Shown piece by piece: positions 39,201-54,200 of a stretch of 64,000 nucleotides of DNA. Source of the stretch: Spisula solida (Eukaryota > Mollusca > Bivalvia > Venerida > Mactridae); assembly GCA_947247005.1 (NCBI GenBank), contig OX365948.1, positions 6,448,001 through 6,512,000 of the forward strand. Reading direction: 5' to 3'. A program made the position numbers and the translations under genes. Under the pieces are notes generated by a model, which did no database searches, had not been told where the DNA came from, and saw nothing but the letters and a program-made list of their open reading frames with translations. Numbering within the stretch: position 1 is the stretch's first letter; every line of letters begins with the position of its first letter.

Positions 39201-42200
39201 TGGTAGCTTAATTACTTTTCCAGTTATGTATGACAAAACATTTTGGGATAGACGGACAGACAACCTCTCACACAGAACTATTGGACCATATACCCTACCC
39301 TGTCAACATTCAAACCTTCAACTTCTCATATGGAACTATTGGACCATATACCCTACCCTGTCAACATTCAAACCTTCAACTTCTCATATGGAACTATTGG
39401 ACCATATACCCTACCCTGTCAACAGTCAAACCTTCAACTTCTCACATGGAACTATTGGACCATATACCCTACCCTGTCAACATTCAAACCTTCAACTTCT
39501 CATATGGAACTTTTGGACCATATAACCTACCCTGTCAACATTCAAACCTTCAACTTCTCACATGGAACTATTAAACCATATACCCTACCCTGTCAACATT
39601 CAAACCTTCAACTTCTCACATGGAACTATTGGACCATATACCCTACCCTGTCAACATTCAAACTTTCAACCTCTCACACGGAACTATTCGGCCACAGGAG
39701 GAAGGTATATACATGTACATACATGTATTTATCCCTCACAAATTGTTACCAAACTGTCACTTAATTGTCACAAGTTGTTATAAAGTATTCAATGGTGAGT
39801 TCAGCAAGCGGACTAACCACTGGTCCACAGCTGCAGCAAGGGTGAGTTCAGCACTCTTAAATATAATATATTTAATAAAAATACCCAGAAATCATTTTAT
39901 AAAAGTTAATATCAATTGACAAGTGGTGATATATTCTCTATATACATACCAGTGGAATCTGTCTGCATAGGAGTGATTTCTGCTGTTGTGGTGATGATAT
40001 TTGAAGCATCATCATTATTACATGATGCTGTTGTTACACTACCATTACTGGTTACACCATGATCACTGCTATCCTCAGATTTATTCACCGATTCTGAAAA
40101 TATACAATTTCAAATCATGTAGTTTTGTTCAATCTCTCGAGTATGAGGTCAGAGAAAAATCTCAATACAAGCTTAAGATCTCAGATCAAATATATTTGTT
40201 GCCTATCAATTCTAAACAATAGATAATATCCAGCAATGTCATTTTGTTCAATCTCTGAGTATGAGTTCAACTACCATATTATGTTGAGATACCTAGTCTT
40301 TGAGATATTGACATTTTTGAGTTAAATTCAAAATTAGAAAAAGGGATTAACCCTTATAAATCGCTGGATAGATTTGTTTCCTATTGTCAGTAGATGTAGG
40401 TCATCATATTCAACTTGAAAGCTTTAAGTGTTTGAGAAAATTCAGTTTATGTGTAAAATTTGCCACTATTTCCATATAACAAGTCAAAACAAGGGCAGAT
40501 AACTCCATAAATATAGGTCACAGGGTTGCCAGCCTTAACAGTATGGACTCCTCTTGCGATGGTGAATAACTACGTTGAGCTTCAAGTGGATACCTATGAC
40601 AGACTTTGAGAAATGACTCTTGACAATAAACTTAACCAACGCACACGCAGATGCCCACACAGTTGATCCCGTCACGACAATTATAATAGCAATAAATTTG
40701 AGTTACATAAGTGAGATTGAGGTATAATTAAGGTAGTACAGAAAGGAAAGACAGTATATTAAACAAACATGTGACCACCTTCCCAGTAACGTCATTATCA
40801 CCACCATAAATTATCATATATATATATTGGCACCAGAAACTCTTGTGAAAACGATCGTTTCCATCAGAGAAGGATAAGAACCAGTGCAACAATGTGTACA
40901 CTACTACTGTACGTACTCTGAGACATCCATCTCATAGCCAGAATCTGATCAAGTCTCTATGTACTCTGTAGAGCAACAACCTCTCTATAACAACAACCTC
41001 TCTATAACAACAACCTCTCTATAACAACAACCTCTCTATAACAACAACATCTCTATAACAACAACATCTCTATAACAACATCCTCTCTATAACATCACCC
41101 TCTCTATGACAACATCCTCTCTATAACATCAACCTCTCTATGACATCACCCTTTCTATGAACAACATCCTCTCTATTACATCACCCTCTCTATGAACAAC
41201 ATCCTCTCTATAACATCACCCTTTCTATGACAACATCCTCTCTATAACATCACCCTCTCTATGACATCACCCTTTCTATGAACAACATCCTCTCTATAAC
41301 ATCACCCTCTCTATGACAACATCCTCTCTATAACATCACCCTCTCTATGACAACATCCTCTCTATAACATCACCCTCTCTATGACAACATCCTCTCTATA
41401 ACATCCCCCTCTCTATAACAACATCCTCTCTATAACATCACCCTCTCTATGACAACACCTTTAAAAAAATTCCCTAAGACTGTATTTACTATAAATTAAA
41501 CTTTTGCAGAGCAACAACCTTTAAACAAGGGCCAATATGTGCATTATTTGAACAGCTTTTTGAGAGATTACTTAAGAGCTTTCATAAATACGAAGCGATT
41601 TCTCTATTAAGCATACCATGGCCTTGGTATCAGTGAAGTGATTGTGTTTCCCAATAAAGGCCTTGACACAGGCAATTTAATATACTGGAAAAAAGTTGTA
41701 AATGATATAGATTCATAAGAAAATATGATATCAACATTTTCTGACTGAACATAACTGTTCTGAGGCTACAATTTAACTCAATTTAAGGTCATGGGGACTA
41801 GGAAATTTGACATTTAGATCCAAATATCTGATAGTAGGGGCCATCTTTCAAAAGCAGAGGGGAAAACATCGCTTAAAACCACACTCAGAAACATAACCAA
41901 GTAAAACACCAAATAAGACAGTAAAACATATATGCCCCCATGGCAGCCCAATAGTCATAAATGGTGAAGGTTGCAGTGACCTTTGACCTACTGACCTCAC
42001 AATCAATAGGGGTCATCTACTGTTGCAGACAAACCTCCATGTAAAGTTTGAAGATCCTAGGTCAAAGCGTTCTGGAGTTATTGAATGGAACCATTTAAAT
42101 AGTCAGAAATGGTAAAGGTCACAGTGACCTTGACCTTTTACCTACTAACCCCAAAATCAATAGGGATCATCTACTATTGATGACCAACCTCCATGTTAAG

Positions 42201-45200
42201 CTTTCTTGAGTTATTGAAAGGAAACCATTTTATATGACAGACAGACCGACAGACATGATTGTGCAAAACAATATACCCCCTCTGCCTCATCAAAGATGAG
42301 GGCATAATAAATGAAACTCTACACAGCTAACAAGAGAAATAGCTAGAACAACAAATGCCTAGTTCCTCAAGCTCATGAAAATTTGGGAAGAATTAATTCT
42401 GAGTCCATCATTGTAATAATCAACAACTGTTATTACTCCAGCTCATGAAAATATGCAGTTCTACCAAGGCAAACTGCCCAATCCTAAAAACGAGTTGCAA
42501 GTTTATTTAGGGTGTCATCATGCTAAATGTGGGAAGGATTAATTCTGCGTCCATCATTGTGATAAACATCAACTGGTTACTGTCATATTATCAATCTTAA
42601 TCAATACAATTTATATCACTTAGTTCCTATAGATATACTGGTAACTTACAAAACAGACAAAGGACATTGCTAGAATTGTATTTGTTTCTGATGGCTTTAT
42701 GTTAGTCTTTAGAACCAGTCAGTATGCATTCACTTGCTTAAGCAGCTTTTGAAAGTTTGAATATTTCCATTTTAAGGGGAAACCTATTTTTATCAATCTA
42801 CAAATTGAATTCACGATACATGGAAATACAGTAAATAAATCACTAAAAATAAATAAATCACAAATTATAAATAAATCAAAAATGATAAAGCGTGCACATA
42901 TCCACCATTAAAATAGAAACAATGACAACAGCAAATTTCAAACTGTGGGCGTGTAACAGGCAACGATAAATGAACTGCAATTTGTAGATAATCATATTTC
43001 AGTGTAATTAAACATTAACCAGTTGGCTAATATGCACCCATCATGCAACATTTAGCAAAATCAACCTACGCAGTTTGCCAGAGTTACAGAGGAAATATGA
43101 AGCGGCTTCAAATAAAATGTCACATACGTACATTGTGTGAATTGAATATTAACACATTCTACATGAATTTATTCCATATTATAATGGTTATCTGAATAAA
43201 GCTGGAGGGTCAGCAGATTGGTGATGTCGATAATTAAAAACAAGAGGGCCATAATGACCCTATATCGCGCACCTGAGAAACATTGCTTTTGCTACACTAC
43301 CGAATGCAGCAAATGGGCCAAGACTGTTGCACACGCTTTTTCTAAGATTTGACATAGTGACCTACATTTTAACTTGGTCTTGATTTTATAGAGACAAACA
43401 TTCTGACCAAGTTTCATTAAGATTGGGCCATAATTGTTTCCTGTAACATGTTCAAAGGCTTTTTCTAAGATTTGACCAAGTGACCTAGTTTTTGAACCGA
43501 CATGACCCAGTTTCGAACCTGACCTAGATTTCATAGAGACAAACATTCTGACATTCATGAAGATTGGGTCGTAAGTGTGGCCTCTCATGTGTTTTTAAGA
43601 AATTGGGAACAGACGACTGACAGACGTACAAGGTGCGACCACAAAAGCTCACCCTGTCACTTTGTCACCGGTGAGCTAATAATCGCCATGACGACCCTGA
43701 AATGCTTCCTTTTAATTTTGAAGCAAGAAACGAAGAATTCCATTAAACAAGGTTTACAAGAAATTAATATAAAACTCTGCTGAAATGGTTCAATCAACAC
43801 TTTAATATACAGTGCTTCTCCAGAATGCCCCTCTATACAGCAACAACCTCCAGTAAGTAATATAATCATTATGTTCCAGAAGTAACCATATACTACAAAC
43901 TTTACCTCTCCAGAGCAACAATCTCTGTACAACAACCAAATTTTGTATTTCCTAAAGGGTTTTGCTCTAGAGAGGTTGTACTGTAGGTGGTATTCCGTAG
44001 AGTTGCTGATAGATATATTACAAAGTAATTCTAATCAACAAGTATACAAACAGACCAGCCAACTTGAGCAAGTTCACATGAAAGCTCTAGGGTAGGGTAT
44101 GCTTTTACAGGAATGATGTTTACTCCCACCAATACAGGTCTCTAAATTTATCAAATAATCAAAAGCTTGGCCCTGGTAATATCTAAAACAGCTTTTGCCC
44201 AACTCATTTTGCATACTGTCCAGAAACAGGGAACAAGTAAACCCTGCTAGGAGGTGGTGTTAGTGGAGTTCGACACTTCAATGGTGAAGGCACAAAAAGC
44301 GTACAAACCAAATGCTTTCGGATGGAACCCAAGTCTACCTAGACCAAACTTGCGTTCCATGTGAACTTGCCCCTTATAGTATTGAACAACACCTTTCTAT
44401 TCCACTGAACAGAGAACATATACCACTCAAATCTATAATCAACAAAACACCAAGTACATATACCACTCAACTGAACAGAGTACATATACCACTCAAATCT
44501 ACATCTATCCCACTGAGTACATATACCACTCAAATCTACATCTATCCCACTGAGTACATACCACTCAAATCTACAATCAACATAACACCAACTTCATTAA
44601 CTTACTGTATACAACGATTATGAGCTCTAAAATTCAAAATCTAATAACAAGTAATTAAACTTACTGCGCCTATACAATTATACAATAAAGAATCATCTAG
44701 TAATCCATATATTTCAGTCCTATATTACACTGTTTTCGTGCGTTTTTTGTGTATTTACGAGAAATACTACTACTGTAAATACACCATCACAAAACATTGT
44801 GAAATCTAAACAGAAAATGGAATAAATGAGGCACTCTGACAGCATCGTTGAATCACAGACATATTGTTGGAATCATTGATGGTATAGAAATAGTTCACAT
44901 TGTTTACAGGTTCTCTATTGAGTACAAAGAAGTACACCATCAAGTACCCCCCCCCCCAACTTTATTGGTTAGTTAATCATTACAAGTAATACCATACACC
45001 ACATGTTAGTCATACAGAAAACATGTGTAAATCATTATCAATATTTGTTAATCATCTTTTGTACTTAGAAACATTATAAACAAATCAACATCTGTATGAG
45101 CATTGAGAAAACAAGACTTCCGACCTCTCATCAAATAGAGCAAGAAACCACTATACATGACAGCATTTATCAAACCCCGACCTCTCATCAAATAGAGCGA

Positions 45201-48200
45201 GAAACCACTATACATGACAGCATTTATCAAACCCCGACCTCTCATCAAATAGAGCGAGAAACCACTATACATGACAGCATTTATCAAACCCCGACCTCTC
45301 ATCAAATAGAGCCAGAAACCACAATACATGACAGCATTTATCAAACCCTGACCTCTCATCAAACAGAGCGAGAAATCACTATACATGACAGCATTTATCA
45401 AACCTCGTGGTCATAGTCTAGTGATGAGAAAACTGGATTTGTAACCCAGTGATCAGCCTTGTGCTCAACGAAGAATTATGCCACGAACATTTCGTACCTG
45501 GCACGTAACAGGTAAGAAACAGGTACGAAATGTGTGTCACATGATTCTTCGTTGAACGCAGGGCTGGTCAGGTTCCTGTTGGAAGGGATTATAGTACTGG
45601 TAAGAATACAGTCTAACAAACTGGAAATTCGGCCAGAGTATATCAGTAAAATTGTTGAGAAACAACATCAAACCTGAATAAACATAAACCAATTTACATT
45701 GCCATATTATATAGGACCCTGTTTTCTTATCAAACAAACAGATAAATTACATTGCCATATTATATAGGACCCTGTTTTCTTATCAAACAAACTGATTTAC
45801 ATGTTGTTATGTAAATTTTTTTTTCAAAAATAATGTTGAATGTCTTCAAACTATCTCATATGATTTTTCTCAAACTCTAATGATCTAATATTATATTATT
45901 CTAATTTCTAATCAAACTACCTTATCAATCAAAAGCCTTTTTCTCACTCAGTACCAAATTCAGACGTGAAAGCAACAGTGTTCTATCATCTCCTTTATGA
46001 ACATTAAACACGGTTCCACTACCAGCTGGTTCCACTACCCGCTCATGAAATGCTAACCTATATAACACTACAGCCAAGACGTTAATTAATATAAAAGTTC
46101 AAGAAAATGACAAAATTAGAAATACTACCTGTAAAATAACGAATATAATATCCAGTAATATAAAACTATGTAACTGCAGAACCTTTTATTACCATGGAAA
46201 TGTAATTCCTGTACAAATAATTCATGGAAAAATGTGACACAAAAACTAACTTATGATTATGGTAAAAACCTGACATAAAACAAGAAATATGGTAAAGTAA
46301 TTTGCACACTGCACCAAAGATCACACTATGTGAGGAGATAGAACTATATGAGAATTACACAACTAACTCCATAGCAACCTGCTCGTGAAACTGTTCAAAA
46401 TAAATCTGGAGAGTTAGTTCTCCAGAGTTTAGTAAGCCATCTGTGATATTGATTCAATTAACACAGTCAGTCACTCATATGAATACCTTGATACCTGATG
46501 ATCCTTATATTGTACTGTATATGGTGTGGGGGCACTGTGAAATAGATCGCCACGTCAGGCCTGTGGGGGCACTGTGAAATAGATTGCCACGTCATGCCTG
46601 TGGGGGGCACTGTGAAATAGATCGCCACGTCAGGCCTGTGGGGGCACTGTGAAATAGATTGCCACTTCAGGCCTGTGGGGGCACTGTGAAATAGATCGCC
46701 ACTTCGAACCTGTGAGGGCACTGTGAAATAGATTCCCACCTCAGGCCTGTGGGGGCACTGTGAATTAGATCGCCACTTCAAACCTGTGAGGGCACTGTGA
46801 TTAAGATTGCTACTTCAGGCCTGTGGGGGCACTGTGAAATAGATCGCCACTTCAGGCCTGTGGGGGCACTGTGAAATAGATCGCCACTTCAGGCCTGTGG
46901 GGTGCACTGTGAAATAGATCGCCACTTCAGGCCTGTGGGGGCACTGTGAAATAGATCGCCACTTCAGGCCTGTGGGGTGCACTGTGAAATAGATCACCAC
47001 TTCAGGCCTGTGGGGGCACTGTGAAATAGATCGCCACTTCAGGCCTGTGGGGGCACTGTGAAATAGATCGCCACTTCAGGCCTGTGGGGGCACTGTAAAA
47101 TAGATCGCCACTTCAGGCCTGTGGGGGCACTGTGAAATAGATCGCCACTTCAGGCCTGTGGGGGCACTGTGAAATAGATCGCTACTTCAGGCCTGTGGGG
47201 GCACTGTGAAATAGATCGCCACTTCAGGCCTGTGGAGGGCACTGTGAAATAGATCGCTACTTCAGGCCTGTGGGGGCACTGTGAAATAGATCGCCACTTC
47301 AGGCCTGTGGAGGGCACTGTGAAATAGATCGCCACTTCAGGCCTGTGGGGGCACTGTAAAATAGATCGCCACTTCCGGCACGTGAGGGCACTGTGAAATA
47401 GATCGCCACTTCAGGCCCGTGGGGGCACTGTGAAATAGATCGCCACTTCAGGCCTGTGGGGCACTGTGAAATAGATCGCTACATCCAGCCTGTAACTAAC
47501 TGTGTATGAATATAAGATAGTATCTAAATATAGAAGAACATATTGAATAACAATCACAAACATACTGTCACAATACTGATAAATCACCTGAATTAAGCAG
47601 CCACCTGTATTATACTGCTACAATACTGATATATCACCTGAATTAAGCAGCCACCTGTATAATACTGCTACAATACTGATAAATCACCTGAATTAAGCAG
47701 CCACCTGTATTATACTGCTACAATACTGATAAATCACCTGAATTAAGCAGCCACCTGTATTATAATGCTACAATACTGATAAATCACCCGAACTAAGCAA
47801 CCACCTGTATTATAATGCTACAATACTGATAAATCACCTGAATTAAGCAGCCACCTGTATTATACTGCTACAATACTGATAAATCACCTGAATTAAGCAG
47901 CCACCTGTATTATAATGCTACAATACTGATAAATCACCCGAACTAAGCAGCCACCTGTATTATAATGCTACAATACTGATAAATCACCTGAATTAAGCAA
48001 CCACCTGTCTTATACAGCTACACTACTGATAAATCACCTGAATTAAGCAGCCACCTGTATTATAATGCTACAATACTGATAAATCGCATGAATTAAGCAG
48101 CCACCTGTATTATAATGCTACAATACTGATAAATCACCTGATTTAAGCAACCACCTGTCTTCAACAGCCAACTTTAGTAGACAATCAATATACAATGGCC

Positions 48201-51200
48201 AAATAGATGATACTGCAGGCTGTCTGACACTGACAGTAACTATGAAATACTCCCACATATTCCAGAAAATGTATGATACACTGATAAATCTACTAAAACT
48301 TGGAAACTGATTCTATTTATATTAGTGCCATGACAGAATCAATCAAAATACGATTTTGCTGATGTGAAACATATACAGATACAGAATGAACTAAAATTTA
48401 ATAATATATAACAGCAGGCGGATACAGGTGTTTTACAGTGATGATAAATATACTTCTTGTTTAAATTTTGTATCAAATTATTTATCATTGATATCTACGG
48501 AATAGGATATGGAAACTTATATAAAGCAATCTCAAAACATCTTGATGACCATCATGCAGAAATATCTACTTGAGCACAGTGGAGGATATATCTACTTGAT
48601 GACCATGGTGGAGAAAATGTCTACTTGATGACCATGGTGTAGGAAATGTCTACTTGATGACCATGGTGGAGAAAATATCTACTTGATGACCATTGTGTAG
48701 GAGATATATACTTGATGACCATGGTTGAGCAAATATCTACTTGATGACCATGGGGGAGAAAATATCTATTTGATGACCATGGTTGAGCACATATCTATTT
48801 GATGACCATGGTGGAGGAAATATCTACTTGATGACCATGGTGGAGGTAATATCTACTTGATGACCATGGTGGAGGTAATATCTACTTGATGACCAAGGGG
48901 GAAATATCTACTTAACAACTATTGTTATGGAAATACCTACATGGAATTTATACTACTATAAGCAGTACATTAAGTTTTTTTCGATAGACTGCTTGCAGAA
49001 AAAAATCAAACAAATACAAGAGGTAGCACTAAAGCTGATTATATAATAAACATTTACCAAAACTACACAAAGAAAATGTTAGCAAAATTACCTGAAAAAC
49101 AATCCTTACACAGCAAGTCAGTAGAAACAAACCAATACACAAACGTGCTTGCAGAGAGGCACTAAGCTATTGAACAATGATGTAGAAACTTGAAGTAGAA
49201 TGGACTGATTTCTCTCCTTAAATAAACGAACATCAATGTGTCACCAATGCTACCACTGGCAGCAGACGACAGTGAGAATTCATGAGTGCGTAGTTAGGTC
49301 AAGATTCCTACGCAAATATCCAAGACAACATCTATATACAGCAATATATGGCTTCTCAGCTATTGTTAAGTTACAGAGGGTTTCCAAGCTAGAAGACAGA
49401 TGAGAAAGAATGATGTGATTAATCACTAACAAACCAGTACGTAATATCATAACATCCTCAGGGGCAAAAGCTTAAAATTCATAACTCAGGTATTGTAACC
49501 CCCATATCTGAGCTACTCAAACTGAACTATGAAACAGTAATTACAAGGTCCATATTTCCTGATTTCAGTTTAGTGTGGACACAAGTTTGGCATCCTTACA
49601 CTTTAACTACTATTATGATTACAATTTCACCAAATTTTGCAAAACTACTAAGTAGGCATGACTGCAGCTTATGTCCAAGTATTTGGTGCTATTTTTCAAC
49701 ATGTGCATCTGTTCCAAGCAGTACTATGCTCTCAACTCACCCGAGTTGACCAAACACTAGGGAAAAGAATGCTACACCCATTTGCTAGTCAAAGGTTTTT
49801 GTCAAAATCTGTCTAGCAAATCCATTGGATTATGCAAAACATGTGCAGATTTTCCAATGTTTTTTTACAACCAAAATTAATTTCTTTCATTTATTTGTTG
49901 ACTCAATTCTCGATTTACATAATAATATGTAAACATCTGGCAATGGTCAATTGAATTTAAAGGACCAGCAGACTGGTAGCCAAGTGTTGTACCATTTAGG
50001 GGGATTGAATGCTCTATGACACTGATGGACCGGTTTCATAGTCAACTAGTCAATAATCCTCACATACTGAGTACGTCACATGTCTGTTGCTTAAAGTTCT
50101 ATATGTAAGCTATATGAATCAGGAAGAATGTTTACAAGTAGCATCAGCTAGCAACAAAATCAATGAACATTGATACAATATGAAGCTATATGATTCACAG
50201 GCAACACTTAACTGTACAAAGCATATCAATTATATACTACAAAATCATCCACTTTCATGGGAAATAAATTTTGTGGAATTGGGTAAAAATTAATATAGTA
50301 CTGATGTAAATAATACATTGATTTAATGTTTTATATATCTACAAGTCAACCATATGATATCAGACACATGCACCAAACCAATCAGACGATTGTACAAAAC
50401 CTGGATCAGACACTTGTACGAAACCTGGTCAGCTGTTGTTACAAAACCTGGATCAGACACTTGTACGAAACCTGGTCAGCTGTTGTTACAAAACCTGGAT
50501 CAGACACTTGTACGACCCAGGCGAAATGAACCATTGCCAACCTAAGGTTGACCTATGGTTTTGTAACCTATGGTTGACCACGTTTAACAAAATAACAAAT
50601 TGCTGACCATGGTTGACCATGGTTAAAAGGTTGACCATGGTCAAACCATGATTAGAACATGGTCTATGAACATGGTTCAACCATGATTAAGATATGGTAT
50701 ATGAAAATGGATAACTATGAATAAACATGGTGAGGGTATCGTTAATACACATGATAGTTCATTTGTCAGACTAAAAATGCTGTGCTACAATTTAATAAAA
50801 AACATCTGCCATTCTGGAACTACAAGTTAGAGAACAATTCTATAACAGATCTTGAACAACAAAGGGACAAGAACTGTATACAGGTAGATCCATTCAAGTC
50901 ACTGAATCAACAATCATTTTAAGTTATAGGTAAGGCCAAGCTAACTTAAAGGAAAACTTAATTACTATTATGTGGAAATTATAATTGTTTTATTTTGTCA
51001 ATTTAATTTCATAAATATATCCAATTTTATTACAATAATGGTAAAATTATGTTCCCAATTTTTGTTTAAAAGGGTAATATAGGATTTCTAAAGAAATAAA
51101 TATAATTTTTGTTAAAGGGAGATGATAATAACAACCAACCCACATTAACCATGGTCAACCATGGTCAACTCTGGTAAACATTGTATCATGGTCAACCATG

Positions 51201-54200
51201 GTCATCATTGGTTTCCTGCGAGCTAGACAATGGTTGACCATGGTTGACTGTCGATGCAATATTTTACTATAGTCAACCATGGTCCGTTTAAATGTAAAAC
51301 ATGGTCAACCATGGTTAACCAAGGTCTAAATTGTTTTAACCAGGTACCATATATCTCAACCATGGTCTACACGGTCAGTTGTATCTCGACCATGGTCTAC
51401 ATCAGTTGACCATGGTCTTTTTTTCAACCATGGTTTGACCATGGTCAATTATGTCAAAATGTCAACATTTCTGGGGCAACCATGGTCAAACCTGGAATGG
51501 CTATGATGAACCATGGTTGAACATGGTCACATTTCGCCTGGGGAGACCTGGATCAGACACTTGTACGAAACCTGGATCAGACACTTGTACGAAACCTGGA
51601 TTAGACACATATACGAGACCTGGATCAGACACTTGTACAAGACCTGGATCAGTCACTTGTATGAGACCTGGATCAGACACTTGTACGAAACCTGGATCAG
51701 ACACTTATACGAGACCTGGATCAGACACTTATACGAGACCTGGATCAGACACTTGTACAAGACCTGGATCAGACACTTGTACGAGACCTCGATCAGACAC
51801 TTGTACGAAACCTGGATCAGACACTTGTATGAAACCTAGATCAGACACTTGTATGTGACCTGGATCAAACACTTGTACGAAACCTGGATCAGCCGCTTGT
51901 AGACGCTGGTATGAAACCTAGATCAGACACTAATACAATATCTGGACCAGACACTTATATGAGACATGGATCATGGACAAGACCTGGATCAGACACTTGT
52001 ACTGAACCTGGTAAGATTACAAAGAGGCATTTATGAGGTATTTAACCAGTCATCTATCACTAGGCTGCTGCTACATCAATAAATCATACCTATTCTGACA
52101 CTGGTATCATCAACAGAACAACCTAGCTAACACTTCCTATATGTATGTAGGTGAGAACATAGTCTGTCTATACATACCCTATGTTTAATTTAAGGAGACA
52201 ACTCTTCAGTCTACTCATTTTTCATGAAATTAATTCCCTTTGCACCCTCAAACATAGGTAATCAAGCCAAAAATAAAATCTAGCTAAAATTGAAAACGAA
52301 ATTATGATAATTGATTGAAAAAAATATATTATCTAGTCGGGTAGCCAGACTAGTGAGAACATTACAGTACAATCCTCAAACATCTTCCAATCTCCAAACT
52401 CATTAGGTTAAAATAGGCCAAGATAAATTAACCCTTGAGTATCATCCCTGTCCATCAATTTTTTTTTCTAAATGCTGTTATTAAGCCTGACTTGTCAACA
52501 GTATATCAGTTATTCTGGAAACTACCCTCAATTATCCTGACACCTGGAAATCAAGCAGTTAACCAAAACTAACTAGGCTGAGTGTCGAGCAAGGGGGGTA
52601 TACCTGTACCAATTCAGTATGTTGTGGCTTGAGATTGAACTTGAGACCTCTTGTAGTAGAATCAGACTCCCTACTATTTAAGGCTTTTAAGATGGATTTC
52701 AAATTATTGTTGGAAAACAATTTATTTAAAACGTTGACAGTTTATTCATAACTTTCAATATCTGAAGGTAAAGAAGACCAGAAAATTATATACCATAATA
52801 TAAAACAAACATACATTTCCCAATGTTAAAAACAATTATGTAGACTATACATGTAATTGTAGGGAATACATCAAGATTTCTCCCCGAGTTTAATATACAA
52901 ACCAGATTATACCTTAAGTCGCTACCTGCTATACTTACCTGGGTAAAAACTGTATCAACATCTGTAGAATAACTTAAACACTAATTTATAGATACATCAA
53001 AGTATAATAAGATTCAGGTCATATAAAAACTATCCCGACCCAAAATAATTCCAAGATCTAGTGCAATACAAACCACATTCAGGAATTATTGATGGATATA
53101 TAATGCACTCATCACCTTGTCATCACCGAGACTATGCCAAAATCTTGTGAGATTACGCCAAATTCTCGACATGTTTTATTTAATCTCGATGCATGTGTTT
53201 TATGGGTCGTTTACGAACATCAGGTACTCACCGCAGACTAAACATTTCCTTAAAGCCATGTCAACAATCAACGAATACTTTGTTGGCATTAGCTGCACAT
53301 GTTTTATGACATTTTATATTTACAGTAATCACAAAAATGAACTATATGCACTGATGACTTCATCATATTTCAGCTGTCTCAGGTGGTTGCTTAATTAAAA
53401 TGACTAGTAATACAGGTTTCACTGTGTGTAACCATAAAAATATAACCATCAAAATAAAATATGATTTCATGTTCAAGTGGAATAAAACACAGTAAATATC
53501 CACCCTAGAGTGGTGTGTGATTATACATTATAGCAATACAATGCATAGATCAAACAACCAAAGAATTTATTTCTCTTTCAAACAAATCATTGGCAAGGCC
53601 AGGAGGAAATATTATACCAAGTAATTTTCTCTCATCATATGAAAAGATGAGGTATTGAATTGAACTATACAAGCCTGACCCAGTTTCACACTTGATGCAA
53701 ATTTATAAAATGTGTGTTACGAATCTCTCAAGGCTAAATTCAGGTATATCAGGCTTAAAATTCATATCTTAATGGTCAGAAATATAATAGATTGTCCATG
53801 AAGATGAATATATACACGAGGACTTTAAAAACGCCTCACATGACTTAAAGTCAAATATCACTTAAATTAATTATTTTATTGAAATATCATTTTACGTGTT
53901 TGTTAATTAATCTTTCCTACATATAATTCAATCTTGTTTGTAATAAAATGTTATCTCGTAATTTTCTGGAAATCCTGCAAGCGCACTCCATAGACTCTCT
54001 TTTAAGGAATTTTATGTCCCCTATCATCCCTGCATAACATAACCAGTATTTTGATAAAAAATAATGCTTGTTCACACATGTATGTGGGTGGATGAAACAT
54101 GCTGTGCACAGATACCTATGAATTTATATAAATCTCTTCCGTCCATATTTCACCAAGCAGATTAATGCTCATGCTTTAGAGACTGTTCTTGCTTTTAGCA

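Noticed and set aside
52930..52965. Mini-exon with ACAG acceptor and CAG|GTAAGT donor on the minus strand
   Set aside because: Its length of about 23 bases would break the frame between the flanking phase-1 exons. It could only be an untranslated exon, for which there is no evidence.
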